A DNA stretch of 64,000 bases from Blakeslea trispora (Eukaryota; Mucoromycota; Mucoromycetes; Mucorales; Choanephoraceae), in the NCBI GenBank assembly GCA_025331445.1, contig JAIWNE010000062.1, positions 124,001-188,000 of the forward strand. Direction: 5' to 3'. This document shows, piece after piece, positions 32,896 to 45,805 of this stretch. Below the pieces are notes generated by a model. The model was not told the DNA's origin. It saw only the letters and a program-made list of their open reading frames with translations, and ran no database searches. The position numbers and the translations under genes are program-made. Numbering within the stretch: position 1 is the first letter of the stretch; every line of letters begins with the position of its first letter.

Positions 32896-35610
32896 CAAAA
32901 TTATCAGAAGACTTGTATTTATTACAAATAAATCAATAACCAAGCAAGAAAAAAAAGAAAAAAGAGATGGCGATAGAATAGCTTCTTTTGTAAGGTCTGT
33001 AAGCAGTTTTATGTACAAGGAACCAGGATTGAGGAGAAGGGGGGCTTTTCATAAGTACGCTATAAAGGATGATGACGAGGTTTGGTTAAAAAGTGAAAAA
33101 AAAAAAGTCTCTGAGGATGTCATGAAACAACAGAGTGTCTTTTTTTTTTTTTGTATGAGCACTTCAATAATTAATGCGGCTGAGGTAAAATTTGACCTGT
33201 CATTGTTTTCTTTATTGTTGCGATAAATTCCGTTGTTTGCATATGAATTTGTACTCCATAAGCGCATCTTCTATTTGATTTACAATCAGTCACACAACAT
33301 GAACGACTATGTAACAATGCCTAAGGAGGGGGGCTTGTTGCATTCAAATATCACCATAGTCTACTTGTGCACGAATAATTCCTGAACAAAGTGCAAGAGA
33401 TACCCTATTTGCAAACTGCCTGGTCCTTTTTGTCTTGTGTACGCTCATCATAAATCAATTTGCCTGTATGAAACAATTTTAAAATAATTGTGATTCGATT
33501 ATCATTAAATGACATCTCAATGTGCCGGCTTTTATCTTGGTTGAAGTACATTGTCTTTGTAGGCAGGATAAGTCTACCTCTTATATTTAAAACTATGTGT
33601 TAATGCTTAGTTATAATACTTTTTTTTTTTTTACTTTAAAAACTACTATAGACAATACTTGACTTTGCTATTAACTTGCTTTAGAACAAATCATACTGAA
33701 TTAGCCATAGGTTATTCCATATCAGAAAGTAAAAGCAATATATTTACTGCAACTTATCCTCTAAATGTCTATACTTACTTGTGCTATTTGGCTTCTTGGC
33801 GCTTTCTAATAACACTAAATAAATGATTAATCGACCATGAATGCGTAATTACTATTGTTACATAAAGTGCTTTATATCTTTGTTTTTGTCTTTCAGTGAT
33901 GTTGCCTGTTAATCTAAACAGCATAAAGACATACATTCAGTGTGGCCTCGCATAAGTTCTTCAACAAAAGGGTGCTTGATGCTTGTATCCTTACATGAGA
34001 TGTGGCCGTGCTGAAGAAAAAGTACCTATGAGTAAAGCATTGGTGATTTGGAGAGAAGTAAAGATATAACACTTATGGCTTGTATTCTATACTGGTTGAC
34101 AGCATTATGTTCTTCTTTATCTTATTTACCTAAAATATCATTAGGAGCTGCGTTGCCACATTATCGTCTAGTGGACCTTTTGTTCCACAACCGCCAGTGC
34201 ACACAGCAAGAGGCAAAGGTGGTGTACTTTCCTCCTGCAAAAGAAGCTCAGTTTTCTTGCTTGTATCCGTAGGAAGCTTTACAAAGTGAATGTTGTTATT
34301 GTAAAAGGTCATATCCTTTCTTTTGGAATCGTACATCATTGAGCCAAGTACGCTTATGTTGAAGATATCTTCACAATACGCACTAAGCTCTTCTTTCTAC
34401 ATGGCGCTTCCAAAAACTTCCTTTTCAAGTGCGTGATACCTCTCTCTATGAAAATACTTAGGAACAGATAATACCTCTTTAACAATGCTCCTCAAGGGAT
34501 ACAAGCTGCTAGAAAACAAGTCGTCACTTTAAGCATGAATGATAACAGTACCTTCAAAAAACAGAACAAAAGCAGACCTACCGCTCTCTGAAGAACAATT
34601 CAGTATGTATATTTCATCTTCTTGACAGAGACATTTCTTTGGATAAATTATGTTCTTTCAAGTAAGATATCTCCTCTTGAAGGTTGCATTTTCGGAGAAA
34701 ACTTTCCTATTGTGATGACCTACAGGTTTATTTATGCTTAGAAGTATAAATAAGGGCAATTAGCCGACTCAGTACCAAGTCATAACATACAGATTTTCGT
34801 TTGGCCGTGTAGATCGCTAAAATGAATAAACTTGGGCTGAGCTAGCAATCGCAATTGAGCCGCATACAGAAATTGTTTTTGCGACATTCGACGTATATAG
34901 CCATGTAGCAAGGACTACAAGAAAAGGATGTTAGGAGCATGTTTGTGATTACAAGAGCTCAATTGGCTATTGGTAGATAAGCCCGAAGCTGGGTCTACAA
35001 AACAAAGCTTTTTTTGTTGCAGATGCAAATAGGATTGCGCTACAGCTAAAGTCAAAGATATCGATCCACTTGCTATCTCGTATTCTTACTCGCTTAAAGT
35101 GTGTAAAAGAACAAGAATTGAAACAAAGGTGAGCCAATCTGAATCGCATTGCAACTTGGACCACTGATATCGAAGCAAACCATTTGAACTCCTTTGTCAT
35201 TGACCAATATAAGATAACTGATAACTGAGCTTGCCTATCAAACCACTTATTTTTCATGTAGCTTTCATTGGCAATCGAATGCACTTTCTTTAAAAGAATC
35301 TAAGCATAAGAAGCTTCTTTAGACATTACAGGACAACAGTTCGACATTGAGGTTTCTAAAAATAAATCAAGACAAGTTGAATAAACCTCAAATGCTCCAT
35401 AGAAGGGCTTCAATCTGAGTTACGGCTTTACCTAAAAAAAAAATACAAATCGTTCACTCAAATTATTGAAAGTCAAAATATTTCTTAAAATAGACTTTTT
35501 TTTTTTCGAAATTGTTATATGAGTTATTTAGATTTAAAAACAAGTAAAAAAAGACCCTTTTTTTTTCCTCTATTTCTTTCATACTTTTTATTTTTCTTTT
35601 TCATTGTTGA
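32896..35610. other. Long intergenic stretch with weak coding traces
   Basis: About 2.7 kb. Most is AT-rich and non-coding. The minus strand between about 34130 and 35285 holds broken frames of more protein-like composition (for example YNNNIHFVKLPTDTSKKTE and ESTPPLPLAVCTGGCGTKG at 34130-34339, then GYIRRMSQKQFLYAAQLRLL at about 34850-34910). These suggest an eroded gene or element. No family was recognised and no intact model can be built. Confidence 0.35.
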
Positions 35611-37485
35611 ATGCGTTTTTCAATACTCTTTCAAAGCATTGCTCTTGTTGGGTCCTTGACTGAATATGTCTATGCTGTAGAACAACCTACTACAGATGGT
35701 CCCTCAAATCCTCCTGGAGTAACAGGCAATGTACACTATGCAAATTTGCTGAATGCCTCCATGTGGTTTTATGAAGCCCAACGTAGCGGCTACCTTCCCG
35801 CAAACAACAGAGTACCATGGTAATTATTTCAAATGAAAAGAATGAAAAATTCAGAGAATGAAGCTCGGAAAAGGACTGTTTTTTTATGTCTAAACAAACT
35901 ATTCATAGGCGTTCTAATTCAGGCCTTGATGATGGTAAAGATAACAATGTCAACCTTACAGGTGGTTACTATGATGCTGGGTAGGAACACAAACACACTC
36001 GCCATGACGAAATAACTTATCGAATTTCTTTCTTTTTTTGTACGCTCAGCGATTACCTAAAGTTTTCTCTACCAATGGCTTATTCACTTTCAAGCATTGC
36101 TTGGAGTGCAAGCACATGGTTTGATGGCTATCAAAAAGCTAATCAGGTGGGCTACTTGGCCGATACAATCAAATGGGGTACCGATTGGCTCATGAAAGCC
36201 CACCCAGACAATAACACATTCTATGTCCAAGTAGGTGATGGCGACATTGACAACAATTATTGGGGTAAAGTCATTAGAGAGTGACAAGAGAAGAATTTTG
36301 TATCTTATTTTTTTTTCTTACAACACAATTCTAGGTCCAGATACAAACATTCCGACACCTCGTCCGTCATACCAAGTAAATCGAACGGCAGTTGGTACGG
36401 ATGCGGTCGCCATTTCTGCTGCAGCCTTAGCATCAGCCTCTTACCTATTTAGGAATTACATCAACGATACCGATTACGCAAATACATTGCTTACCTCTGC
36501 CATCTCCCTATTTGATTTGGCAGATACAGCTCAGCCACGAAATGTTTATACCCAGTCCCTTCCCCAGCTTTCCAATTATTACAACACCAACAACTATACA
36601 AGTCAACTGACCTATGCAGCATTGTGGATGTATAAAGCTACTCAGAACGAAACCTATCGCACAATGGCTTCCAACTACTTTGATCAATTCAAGCTAGGTT
36701 CAGGTCAGATTACTGTCATGGATTGGTCTGACCAAACAAACGGTGTGTTTGTACTCGGTGCTGAGCAAGATCCATCCAACTCGAAATACGCCACAGCTGC
36801 CAAGAAAGTCTTGGATGCCATCACAACGAGTGGCTCAGGATCTCCCTGTACTTTTACGAAAGGAGGTTTATTATATTGTGATGGATACAGCAAGGAGAAT
36901 TCTCTGATTCCTGCTCAAGATATGGCATTGTTGGCTCTTTTATACAGTCGTATTGATAGTTCCAAGTCAGACGGTTACACTAAATTCGCTCAAAGCCAAA
37001 TTGATTATCTTCTTGGCAAAAATTACATGAACACGCCTTATGTTTGTGGTATTCACAAGAACTCTCCTCGTAATCCTCATCATGCTGGTGCCTCTGGCGG
37101 TACAGACATTGGCAATATCAACAGTTCGCCTGTGGAAGAGAAATACATTCTTTATGGGGCTATCGTCGGTGGTCCTGATAACAATGACAAGTTTTATGAT
37201 ATTCGTAATGATTATTCTCAAACCGAGGTTGCTCTCGATTACAATGCGCCGTTCCAAGGCTTGGTTGCATATCAAATGAGTTCAGGTGCTGCTGATCCTC
37301 CATACGTGACTATTACCGAGGATAGACCAGCTGTGTCACGCTCTTCTGGCCTGCCTGGATGGGTCATTGCCGTTATTGTTATCTGCATTGCCTTTGTTAT
37401 TGCCCTTACAAGCTATATTATCTGGTGGAAGCGTTGTTGCTGTTTTAAGAATCGTTCTAGAAACGGAAAAACAGTATCTGTTTAG
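35611..37485 (+). CDS. GH9 endoglucanase with C-terminal membrane anchor
   Basis: Four exons, 35611-35819, 35909-35980, 36050-36264 and 36335-37485, encode 548 aa. A signal peptide (FSILFQSIALVGSLTEYVYA) is followed by the (alpha/alpha)6 GH9 domain: RVPWRSNSGLDDGKDNNVNL, YYDAGDYLKFSLPMAYSL with the catalytic Asp pair, FYVQVGDGDIDNNYWG, GKNYMNTPYVCGIHKNSPRN-type LLGKNY...NPHHAG, and DYSQTEVALDYNAPFQG with the general-acid Glu. At about residues 515-538 a hydrophobic span (GWVIAVIVICIAFVIALTSY) and a Cys/Lys-rich tail anchor it in the membrane with the enzyme outside. The family cleaves beta-1,4-glucan. A role in wall remodelling or substrate degradation is inference. Confidence 0.95.
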
Positions 37486-40400
37486 ACTTGCTTTCTTGTA
37501 GATCAAGAGAAAGTGTAGTGTAAAATCATTTTGTATGACCATTTTATGTATTATTAAACCAATAGAACAATATCAGAAAAATGATGGCCTCTACCTCTTT
37601 ATTCCTTAAACTTGAGTTCAATATGCAATATCAAAAAGCACTAAACATCACAAATTAGAAAGTTTTATTCCTTCAAGACAAGCATACAGAATAGTCTTTA
37701 ATGTTTAATTGACACAACGATTGTTTCAAGTAGTTGAAAAACAGGAACATACTAAATGAAACAAAAGCTTGCATTTCTTGGAATCGAAAGAACCAAGTTC
37801 CAAGAGTTAGTTTGACTAGTGCTATAACTCTCATTTGTGAGCAGAGACGAATCTTTGCATGTCAAAAGAGTTAGTTCTTCAACCAAGTGAAAAGCAAATG
37901 CTAGCATGACTTTGATGTCAATACAACACATTTAAACTTACACAGGTTTGGTTGTCATACATTTAAAGATGAAGGTGTTTGAAGTTTCAGCTAGACTATT
38001 GAGTCCATTCTCCCTAGAAAAGGAGCTGGTTTGATTGTCATCTCAATGACATTCTTTTTGTATTAGTTTATGCAAAGAGTTCAAGGCCATCTACTTTAGA
38101 TAGACAATAAGGAAAAACCATCCTTTGGAAGATGAAATCTTGAAGAACTGTCTCATCTCACAACGTATATAGGGATACATGAAAATGCATTAAGAAGGAA
38201 TTGCAGCATCTCTACTGTTTCAAAACGAACACAAAGAAAGATTAGATTTAACTTTGCTAAAACGGATAGAATACCTTTATGAGAAATTTAGGACTCATGG
38301 ATTTTCAGCAATAAACCGCCAAGCTTGTTGTCTGCATATTCCTCTTGTTATTGCTAATGTCATTTCGACTTTCAAGGGGAAATACATAGGAATTTCTATA
38401 AAGTTTTCTAAATTCGTTTACTGAGAGACAACAAACTCAATTGCGCTATCTTTTTCTCTTTATGAATCGACTAGACGCATCAACACTTGCCTTTTGATAA
38501 AGACCGCTTTTATCAAAATGCTAACAACACTTTATTGAGGCATCCCTTAAAGGTACTTGTGCAAAAGCAAAAGTCTTTTTGAGCCTGTATCGCTAAATTT
38601 GCAAGTCCTTAAGCTGTGTACACAATTGACTCTTCTGTATGTCTTGAAATAAACCAAAACCCACATTGAGACCAATAAAGAGAAATGATGCAAACGGATC
38701 TTCAGCTTCTATCAGCTCTTTACTAAACTGTGTAGTTGTCTTAATAGCTAGTTAGTGTGTTTAGATCTAACAGGCTTAATATCTCAAAATAATAATAGTC
38801 GTCTAGTTCACTCGACAGCATGGAGACAATAGTAAGAGAAAAAAAAAATACTCGACTGCAAGTTTTCTAGTTGCAATCACTCAAGAAACTATGAGTGTAA
38901 GAAACAAAGGGCAACAGAAGGGTGTTACAGAGTCTCCGATTTGACAAATCATTCTGCTACGTTCTTTGACAACAACCAAAACAGTCCTTTTGCGAGCACA
39001 AACAGACTAAAGAAACCAATACCCAGAATCGGAGCTTTGTGTTCCTTTTTTTTTCTCTTGTTGGTCCATGCTCTATTTTTAACACTTGTATCATTCTACT
39101 TCTTTGTCACACCTCCTTTATCTGCATTCATTTTACTTGATAAATTACATTGCTTCTTTCATCATTTATGCATTAATTGTGTTTTATTGCTTAAATGAAC
39201 TATCATCAAGAAAAGCAAGCATCTTTGAATTTGTATTTTTAGTATATCTCTCTTTGTTGAGGAAAAAGTAATAAAGGTCTATGAATGACTCTCTATGCAG
39301 TGCTTCCAACAATCAATATCGCACACAGTCAAAAATGATGTCACAAGTCAATGAAAATCGATATTGTCAGTTATTCAACATTGATTTCTTCTTTCATTTT
39401 CACTATCTTACATTCTTTATGGTGGTAATCACTAGGGGTGAAAGCCTGTTGTATGGTATTAGGAGAAGGATTGATCTATATGTTAAGTCAAGAGAATTAA
39501 ACATGGTTAAAGAGAGGGTTTTACTCAGTGCAGAATGAGATTGTGAATATAAACCGAACTTGGTAACACAAGGTAGAACTGTAAAAAAAAAACAAGATCA
39601 AGTCAATATACAAAAGACGACAGATTGTCTCTGTATCCAATGTCACTGTGCGAAAATCTTCTTATCCTCCATATGTGCTCCTCTGTATCGAAATTATGCC
39701 AACTGATACAAAGCCGAATCTCAATCTCATGCACAGTGCTCGCCATAAGCAACGAAACCGGAAGTTAATAGTTACTCATTTTCTTATAATTGTGTTTGCG
39801 AAATCAACCAGTTTTTCCGTACGGCTTGTTGTGCTGAACTACCCTGGCTTATCCACTGATCTCATTGATATACAAAAATCTGTCAAGCACGAAAACAATT
39901 GCCTGTAAATCATTGATTTCTCGTATGAACAGCGCTCACATTTTTTTTAGCATATTCAAACAGAACTTGGATCAATCAAGGAACTGGTTGTATACTATGG
40001 ACATAATTTCTAAACGTTTTTTTTTTACGGAATTCGTATCAACAAACTTGATTGTCGGCCTTGTTATGTCAGGCGTTCGTTGATATGAACTTCTTTATTT
40101 CATCTCACCCATCCACCTTACTCTAATGATTAATTTTTTTTTAAATTATTCCTGCAACTCGCAGCATATTTTCTCACTTGTGAAAAAATAAAAGAGAAAT
40201 CCGTAAATCGTTTCTGCTCTTATTCACCAACACTGTATTTGCTTTCATTCTTATGCTATGCATCACATTTCATCTACGCACAGAGGAAAAATTAACAAAG
40301 GCAGACTTAAAGCTTGGCATGAGTCATTTCCTTTTTTTTTTTTTTTACATGCAATTGCGCCCAATCGTTGCTGTACTTTGTCTCCGCATCACCATCTTCT

Positions 40401-41212
40401 GCCTTCTGGAGTCTTTTTTAGAGCTCTTTAGGGTGCTCGAGGCTTTTTTTTTTTATGCTGTGTGAGAGATGTTTGCGGTCAGTGACCATTACAATAGTTA
40501 TCTGTTTCGACATTTTTCTCAACACTTGTAAGAATGCGAAACGAGACTTATGAAGTGGTCTCTTTCTACATTATTGCACGCTTCTGTGATTCCCTTTAAT
40601 AAAGTGTCTTCCTGCGATCCGTAATACAACCTCATTTTATGTGATTTTAGTAATTAACTCTCTTTGTTCAACTTGGCAGTTCGCCGAGATTTACATTTAT
40701 TGCTAAAAACGTAAAAGAAAGCCGGCGTTGTACTTTATTCAGAAAATATTGGGTCATTTTTTGACCTTTTGACAGTTAAAATATCCACTACTTTTATTGC
40801 AAGAAATTCAACTGCAATGTCTCATTCTAGATTATAGACTGCTTTCTTATTACTAGTACTTGTATACATGTCCTCTTTTTTTTTTGTTTGATGTTGAAGA
40901 ATAAATGAGTGTGTAACACAAATGTAAAAATAGGTCGCATAACAGATACAGAATTGAGATATATAAAAAAAAAAAAGTGGGTTGACGGATTAGGCTTTAA
41001 TGGAACCAACCATTTCAATGTCAATAGATTCAAGACATGAAACGAAAAACAACTAGTGATCTAGACTGCAATATGAAATTGATATAATTCTTTTATGCCT
41101 TATAGGGCATAACAATCACACACGAGGATATCGACAAAAAGAGAATTTTTCGGCGAGAAACAAAACAAGCAAGTTCTACGCTGAAACAGTAACAAGTATT
41201 CTTGAATTCATC
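37486..41212. other. Gene-poor region, no supported gene
   Basis: About 3.7 kb with no recognisable gene. ATG frames of 60-86 codons occur at 38941-40083 on the plus strand but are hydrophobic or irregular, lack domains and do not join by convincing introns. A relic of an element cannot be excluded. Confidence 0.5.
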
Positions 41213-41665
41213 AACCAAATTTGACTATTAGCAAAGTGCAGATCAAAGTTTACAACAACTGAAGTGAAGCTCAAGTAGTAAGTGCATATTCTAATATTAC
41301 TTTGAAACTCTTTGCAAAGGACTAGTGCTCGCTTGAGAAGGTCTGCTACTTTCTAATGGTGTTAGTTGCAAAGGACTTGAAATCAACTTACCCTTACAAT
41401 AACACAGTTTGAATTCTATTAACTGCCAAAAAACTCTTTCCCTAATCCACACTAAGGCAACACAATGATAGCAAACACGTCTCATTTAACCACAATCAAG
41501 CCTCATAGAAGGTTCATTACTCAACTCTCTTGCGATGTTTCTAGGATATTGAGTGTTGAGAGGATAATACAGGCTTTGTGTGAGGGGAAGGGACAACCTC
41601 CCCCCTCTCAGCTGGTCTAATGCTCATAATTTTTTTTTTTTGCTGCTTGAAGCTCATTATCTGTC
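41213..41665. repeat. Dispersed repeat family R1, copy 2
   Basis: It aligns with 6229-6770 in the same orientation, with many substitutions and a deletion of one G-rich/C-rich hairpin module. On the minus strand this copy keeps an open frame of 62 codons (WIRERVFWQLIEFKLCYC), whereas the same region is broken in copy 1. It lies directly beside the decayed Tc1/mariner transposase at 41780-42346. Confidence 0.75.
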
Positions 41666-41779
41666 GGAATTATAAAATTCAACACTTGATTTGTAGCGGA
41701 GTGTTTTTTTTACGAGTTGATTGATTTAAATCAGGTGATTGAGCAGTACAAACCAAAAGCTTAATACCATATCTTTTTT

Positions 41780-42346
41780 ATTTCATTCTTTGACGCCATT
41801 TTCCATTGCCAACACATCTTGACGATTGTCAATGAAGCTACTGAGGGTACTCTCATGCACTGAGGACGCAAAGCCCCCCTTCCCTTCCTTTCTTCTTCAC
41901 CCAAGAAAGCCAACTCAGACTTACAGTTATATTGAATGGCTCCTCAAGCCATGATATTAGTCCTATCACTTCTAAAAGATAGTGTCAGGTAGTCCTGATG
42001 GTAATATTTATCTTCTCTGCGCTAGACAAGAATGGTCTGTGAACTCATACCATTTTCAAAAAGAGCTTTCGTCAGTAAAAAAAATGACTTTTTTTTTTTC
42101 AGTCATCCATTGTCCAACTTTGATACTTCTTGACAAATGCATATCTGAGTAGCCTATGTGTTGTGTTCAAGAAGGGGGGGTTTTGGCAGCTACACGGTAT
42201 TTGTACCCCCCCCCCATGAGATGCAATGCTTGACGGACGGTGTTCTCATAAACATTTTGAGGAACCAAAGCAGTCAACTCGGCCAAAGTAAGCCTTCTGT
42301 CGCGTTGGATTGCTCTACAACTACGATCGCTCAACTTTGGGGATCT
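41780..42346 (-). pseudogene. Decayed Tc1/mariner-family transposase
   Basis: The minus strand reads RSPKLSDRSCRAIQRDRRLT then LAELTALVPQ and YENTVRQALHLMG, the second helix-turn-helix of Tc1-like transposases. After a frameshift in a poly-G/C run (42206-42215) come YRVAAKTPFLNTTHR-like residues, then FVKKYQSWTMDD followed by a stop. Next is VIFFTDESSF, which carries the first Asp of the DDE/D triad. Sequence beyond about 42040 is too eroded to follow reliably, with several stops. The element is dead. Terminal inverted repeats were not identified. Confidence 0.7.
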
Positions 42347-44660
42347 TCCTGAGCGTGGAAATTCAAAAAATTATTTATATTTTCTGCAGGCCACTGCGCG
42401 AAGCAGACTCTACAAACTACAAGAAAGGCTTAATCCAGTCATACAACTTGCAGTTGAAGAAGAAGAGACCTCTCTCGAGCAATGCAGAGAGATCAAAAAT
42501 GTCTAAAGTCGAAGAACAAGTTTGGAAAGAAGTAGAGAAAGACAACGGTGTAAGTTTCATGCTACTGATAACAGCTTGTGGTTATAATCATTCTTTTTTT
42601 TTTTAAGATGCAATTACCTTGTAAGGCTGCTCAGTCAACTAGAGGCACATCTGCAAGCAAAGCCGAGACATTGGAAACATTGTCTTCCAGCAATACCGGC
42701 TTGAAAAGAAGATGGCAGTATAATCTACAGCAATTTTTTTGGTGAATACAAAAGCTGCCTCAGCAAGAGGATTACAGAGTGCAGCTTTGGATTTCTACCG
42801 CTTATGCTAGTTTGCAAAAAAAAAAAAAAAAAAAGACACAACTGACAAGAAGGATGTTAGAAGTGTCATGACTGTTCAGGCCATTGGAGAAAAAGTAGAT
42901 TTCTGCTTGAACACTCGCTCCTTCGATCATGTAATGATCACTGTGTTTCTTTGCTCTATCTCTCTGCATGTCACCATTGATTGTATTGTATCGCTGAATG
43001 CATACCTTGATGAGCTAGCAAGCGTCTACAATGTCTACAAGGAAGAATGCTTCAAATCTCTTGATGCAGGCATCAAAAAGTGTCCTTCTCTCCCGTACGA
43101 TGTTCTCGTAAATTCTTTGCAAAAGCCGAAATTTGTAAATATATGTATATGTTTTATTTAAAAACAAAAACAAAGAGTCTTTATCTTGACTAGCTAACAT
43201 GCGACTTCAAACATTTGTGTCGACTATCGAGGCCTTTATGACATGTCTACTTTTTTTTTTTTTTTCTTAAAATTTCAACATTATTCAATTTTCAATTATA
43301 AAGAGGTACACTTTGTTGCATCCCACAAACCCGGACAATTTACTTTATCTCTATAATCTGAGCATTTAGGTCAAATATGTCGCTTTCTATTCACTTTTCC
43401 TTAGACAATCATGCTCTCCACATCCTCTGTATGTTTCTTTGTTTATCTCTGTCCACAGCTATGCTGGGTGATGTTGACAGATGCATTTATATTAGGCGCG
43501 ATCAATGGGTTAAATGTAATCGAGCTATTTGCTTCTGTATGTTACAGGTTATGGGGTGATATTAAAATCCTGCTGTCGGTGATTGAGCTACTTGCATAAG
43601 GGCATTCTTAAAAAAGCAAACGGGACGTTTTTTTTTTGCGATCCAAAAGAGAAAATCATAGGGAAGAGGCATGATCAATTCTACATCTTGAGAAACAAGA
43701 TGACCAGTAGCTAAAGGGAGTTTGGGGGCGAGCAAGGGGGGTTGTTCAGCTTGTACAGGAGCAATCTGTTGTCCTTTGCTGATTCAATTGTTTCTAACGC
43801 AAAAAAAAAAAAATGGTCGGAGATCAAAACGAAATCAGTTTGTTCAAAAAGCGAAAATTTGGAGGTAAGGGAAAGGGCACTCTATGCAAGGATGGCAACA
43901 AAAAGGAAATTTCGTCAATAAATTGCTTTACTAGACCCACGAAAGTGCTTAGTATACACAGTGTAACAAGCGTACATGCTAAATTAAATCTATGTAATGC
44001 GCCTGTATAGAGTACACTGCATCAACGGTACCAGCGGCATAAGTACTTGTAACTTAATCTCTGTCAAATGACCTCAGTCCATCTCATAGGACTTGCTGAA
44101 TATCAAAATTCTATTTTGTTGTTGTTTTTTTTTGGCTGTCAAAAAAATAGAGGTACAATGACAAGACCTCTATAAAACTCATTTTATCTTCTATATTTGA
44201 TGATATCAAATTCTGTTACTATTTATAATAAATTTATTGTTTGCATGTAACAGATATAAATTAAGGTGATGAGAAATGAGGTTTATTTTTATAAATGTAG
44301 GAACAATGCTTAAAAGGAAACATAAATGATATGAAAAGAAATAAAGGTATGTGGAGGTATGTTCTATATACATTCTAAATGAAGAGGGGGGATATATGTG
44401 GTTATTTTTTCTTTTTTTTTTTTTTGGTGTTTTTTTTTGGGATGCTTATGATAAAATGGTATGTGTATGCAAATAAAAGAAAAAAAAGTGAGAGGGCATA
44501 TGGAAGGGGGGGGGGGGAATATGGTTTCAAGAAAAAAAGTAGTACATAGAAAATGAATAAGTTGATGGTTGGCATATTGGATTGTTTTTTTCTGTTGTGC
44601 TTTTTTTAGGATGTATGCATGAGTTGAATTCTAATGTTTGTGTGTCTATGATTTTCTGTT
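42347..44660. other. Gene-poor region with coding-like scraps
   Basis: About 2.3 kb. Short plus-strand frames at 42310-42606, 42868-43161 and 43813-44010 include some protein-like segments (for example LYKLQERLNPVIQLAVEEEE around 42408-42470 in a non-ATG frame). None carries a domain or extends through credible introns. Long A, T and G homopolymers are common, including 12 G at 44506-44517. Confidence 0.4.
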
Positions 44661-45805
44661 TTAAAATGACCAGTTTGTGAATGGCATTTGTTGAGATGAT
44701 ACATTGTAGCTCAAATAAGTCTGTTGTTGTTGTTGTTGTTGCTGTTGTTCGAAACCCAAGGATAGATCATGACTAGCATCAAACCAACAAGTGGGCTGCA
44801 TAATCTGATTAAAGTCAAACAGGGGCATAGCAATCTCCTTTTGGAAACTCATTGAGTATGGATTAACAATCGGACTTGTGCCGATTGGTGAAGTAAGTGA
44901 ATTATCATCCCACGAATAAAATTCATCTTGAATAGGCGTTATGTTTCCCGATATGGCTTGGTGGTCCAACATACTAGTAGCAGATGGGCTGGAAGATGGA
45001 ATAGCTTGATTGTTTGTGTATCCATATGCGTAGTGCAACGTTTCATCCGAAAGCTCATCAAAACTGCTGGCACTGGTGGGTGACAAGGAAGATAATAACC
45101 TCAAGTTTCCTTGGCTAGGAACATAGGGAAACTCTTCATCAAAGAAGGGTGGCGTAGTCATGGGGTTAGAATAAGTAGGACTCGTATGTTGAGGTGAGAT
45201 TAAAGAAGAGGGTGCGCTCAACTGGTTGGTGCTGATCGTAAGAGGACTGGGCATCTTTGAAGCATCATTGTAAGCATGACTCAAGACTTGGGGCACATTT
45301 TCATAAATGGGTGCTTTCCAATTTTGTTGTTGTTCTTCTGTCAATTTTGGATATACTAGATATGAACAAATACAGTTTAGAACTAATTGTCCTACAATAC
45401 AAAAGGGGGGCCTATCCTGACCACACATTTATGTCTTTTACCTGGCTTATCCTTAATATAAGCTTGACGCTTCTTGTAAGGACCACGCTTGACACCTTTC
45501 TTGCGTTCCTTACGATCAGAGTCTCTACAGGTAGCTGTCAAACCGAGCTTGATACAACGCTTGCAAGGTCTACCATCATCACACTTTTTACAGGCTTTTT
45601 GACAATTCACTAAATGTAGCATTACCTTGTGAGTCTTATTTTATTTTAAAAAAATTAACAAGAGCTTACCACAAGCATTTTTGACCTGCTTTCGCTTTGT
45701 CTTTTCAACTGGCTTCACAGGAGTTGACTTTGTATCGTCTTGGGCTGATTGAGTGTTAAAACTATTGGAAGTGGCCCAAGTGTTGGAGATTTGATTGAAA
45801 CTCAT
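44661..45805 (-). CDS. Zn(II)2Cys6 fungal transcription factor
   Basis: Three exons, 45805-45670, 45609-45442 and 45355-44661, give 332 aa. The zinc cluster is at residues 45-73: ACVNCQKACKKCDDGRPCKR then CIKLGLTATC, that is Cys at 45, 48, 55, 61, 64 and 73 in C-x2-C-x6-C-x5-C-x2-C-x8-C spacing. It is followed by the basic linker RKERKKGVKRGPYKKRQ. The first intron splits the cluster. The rest is Ser/Thr/Pro-rich with short hydrophobic and aromatic patches, and a poly-Gln run of nine near residue 308, typical of activation regions. The long linker with KRGPYKKR resembles the ERT1/RDS2-AcuK-type group, but targets cannot be inferred. Nuclear by family. Confidence 0.92.

Noticed and set aside
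38941..39198. 85-codon hydrophobic frame as a small membrane protein
   Set aside because: Hydrophobicity comes from T-rich homopolymers (TTTTTTTTCTC), and no conserved features or clean start context were seen.
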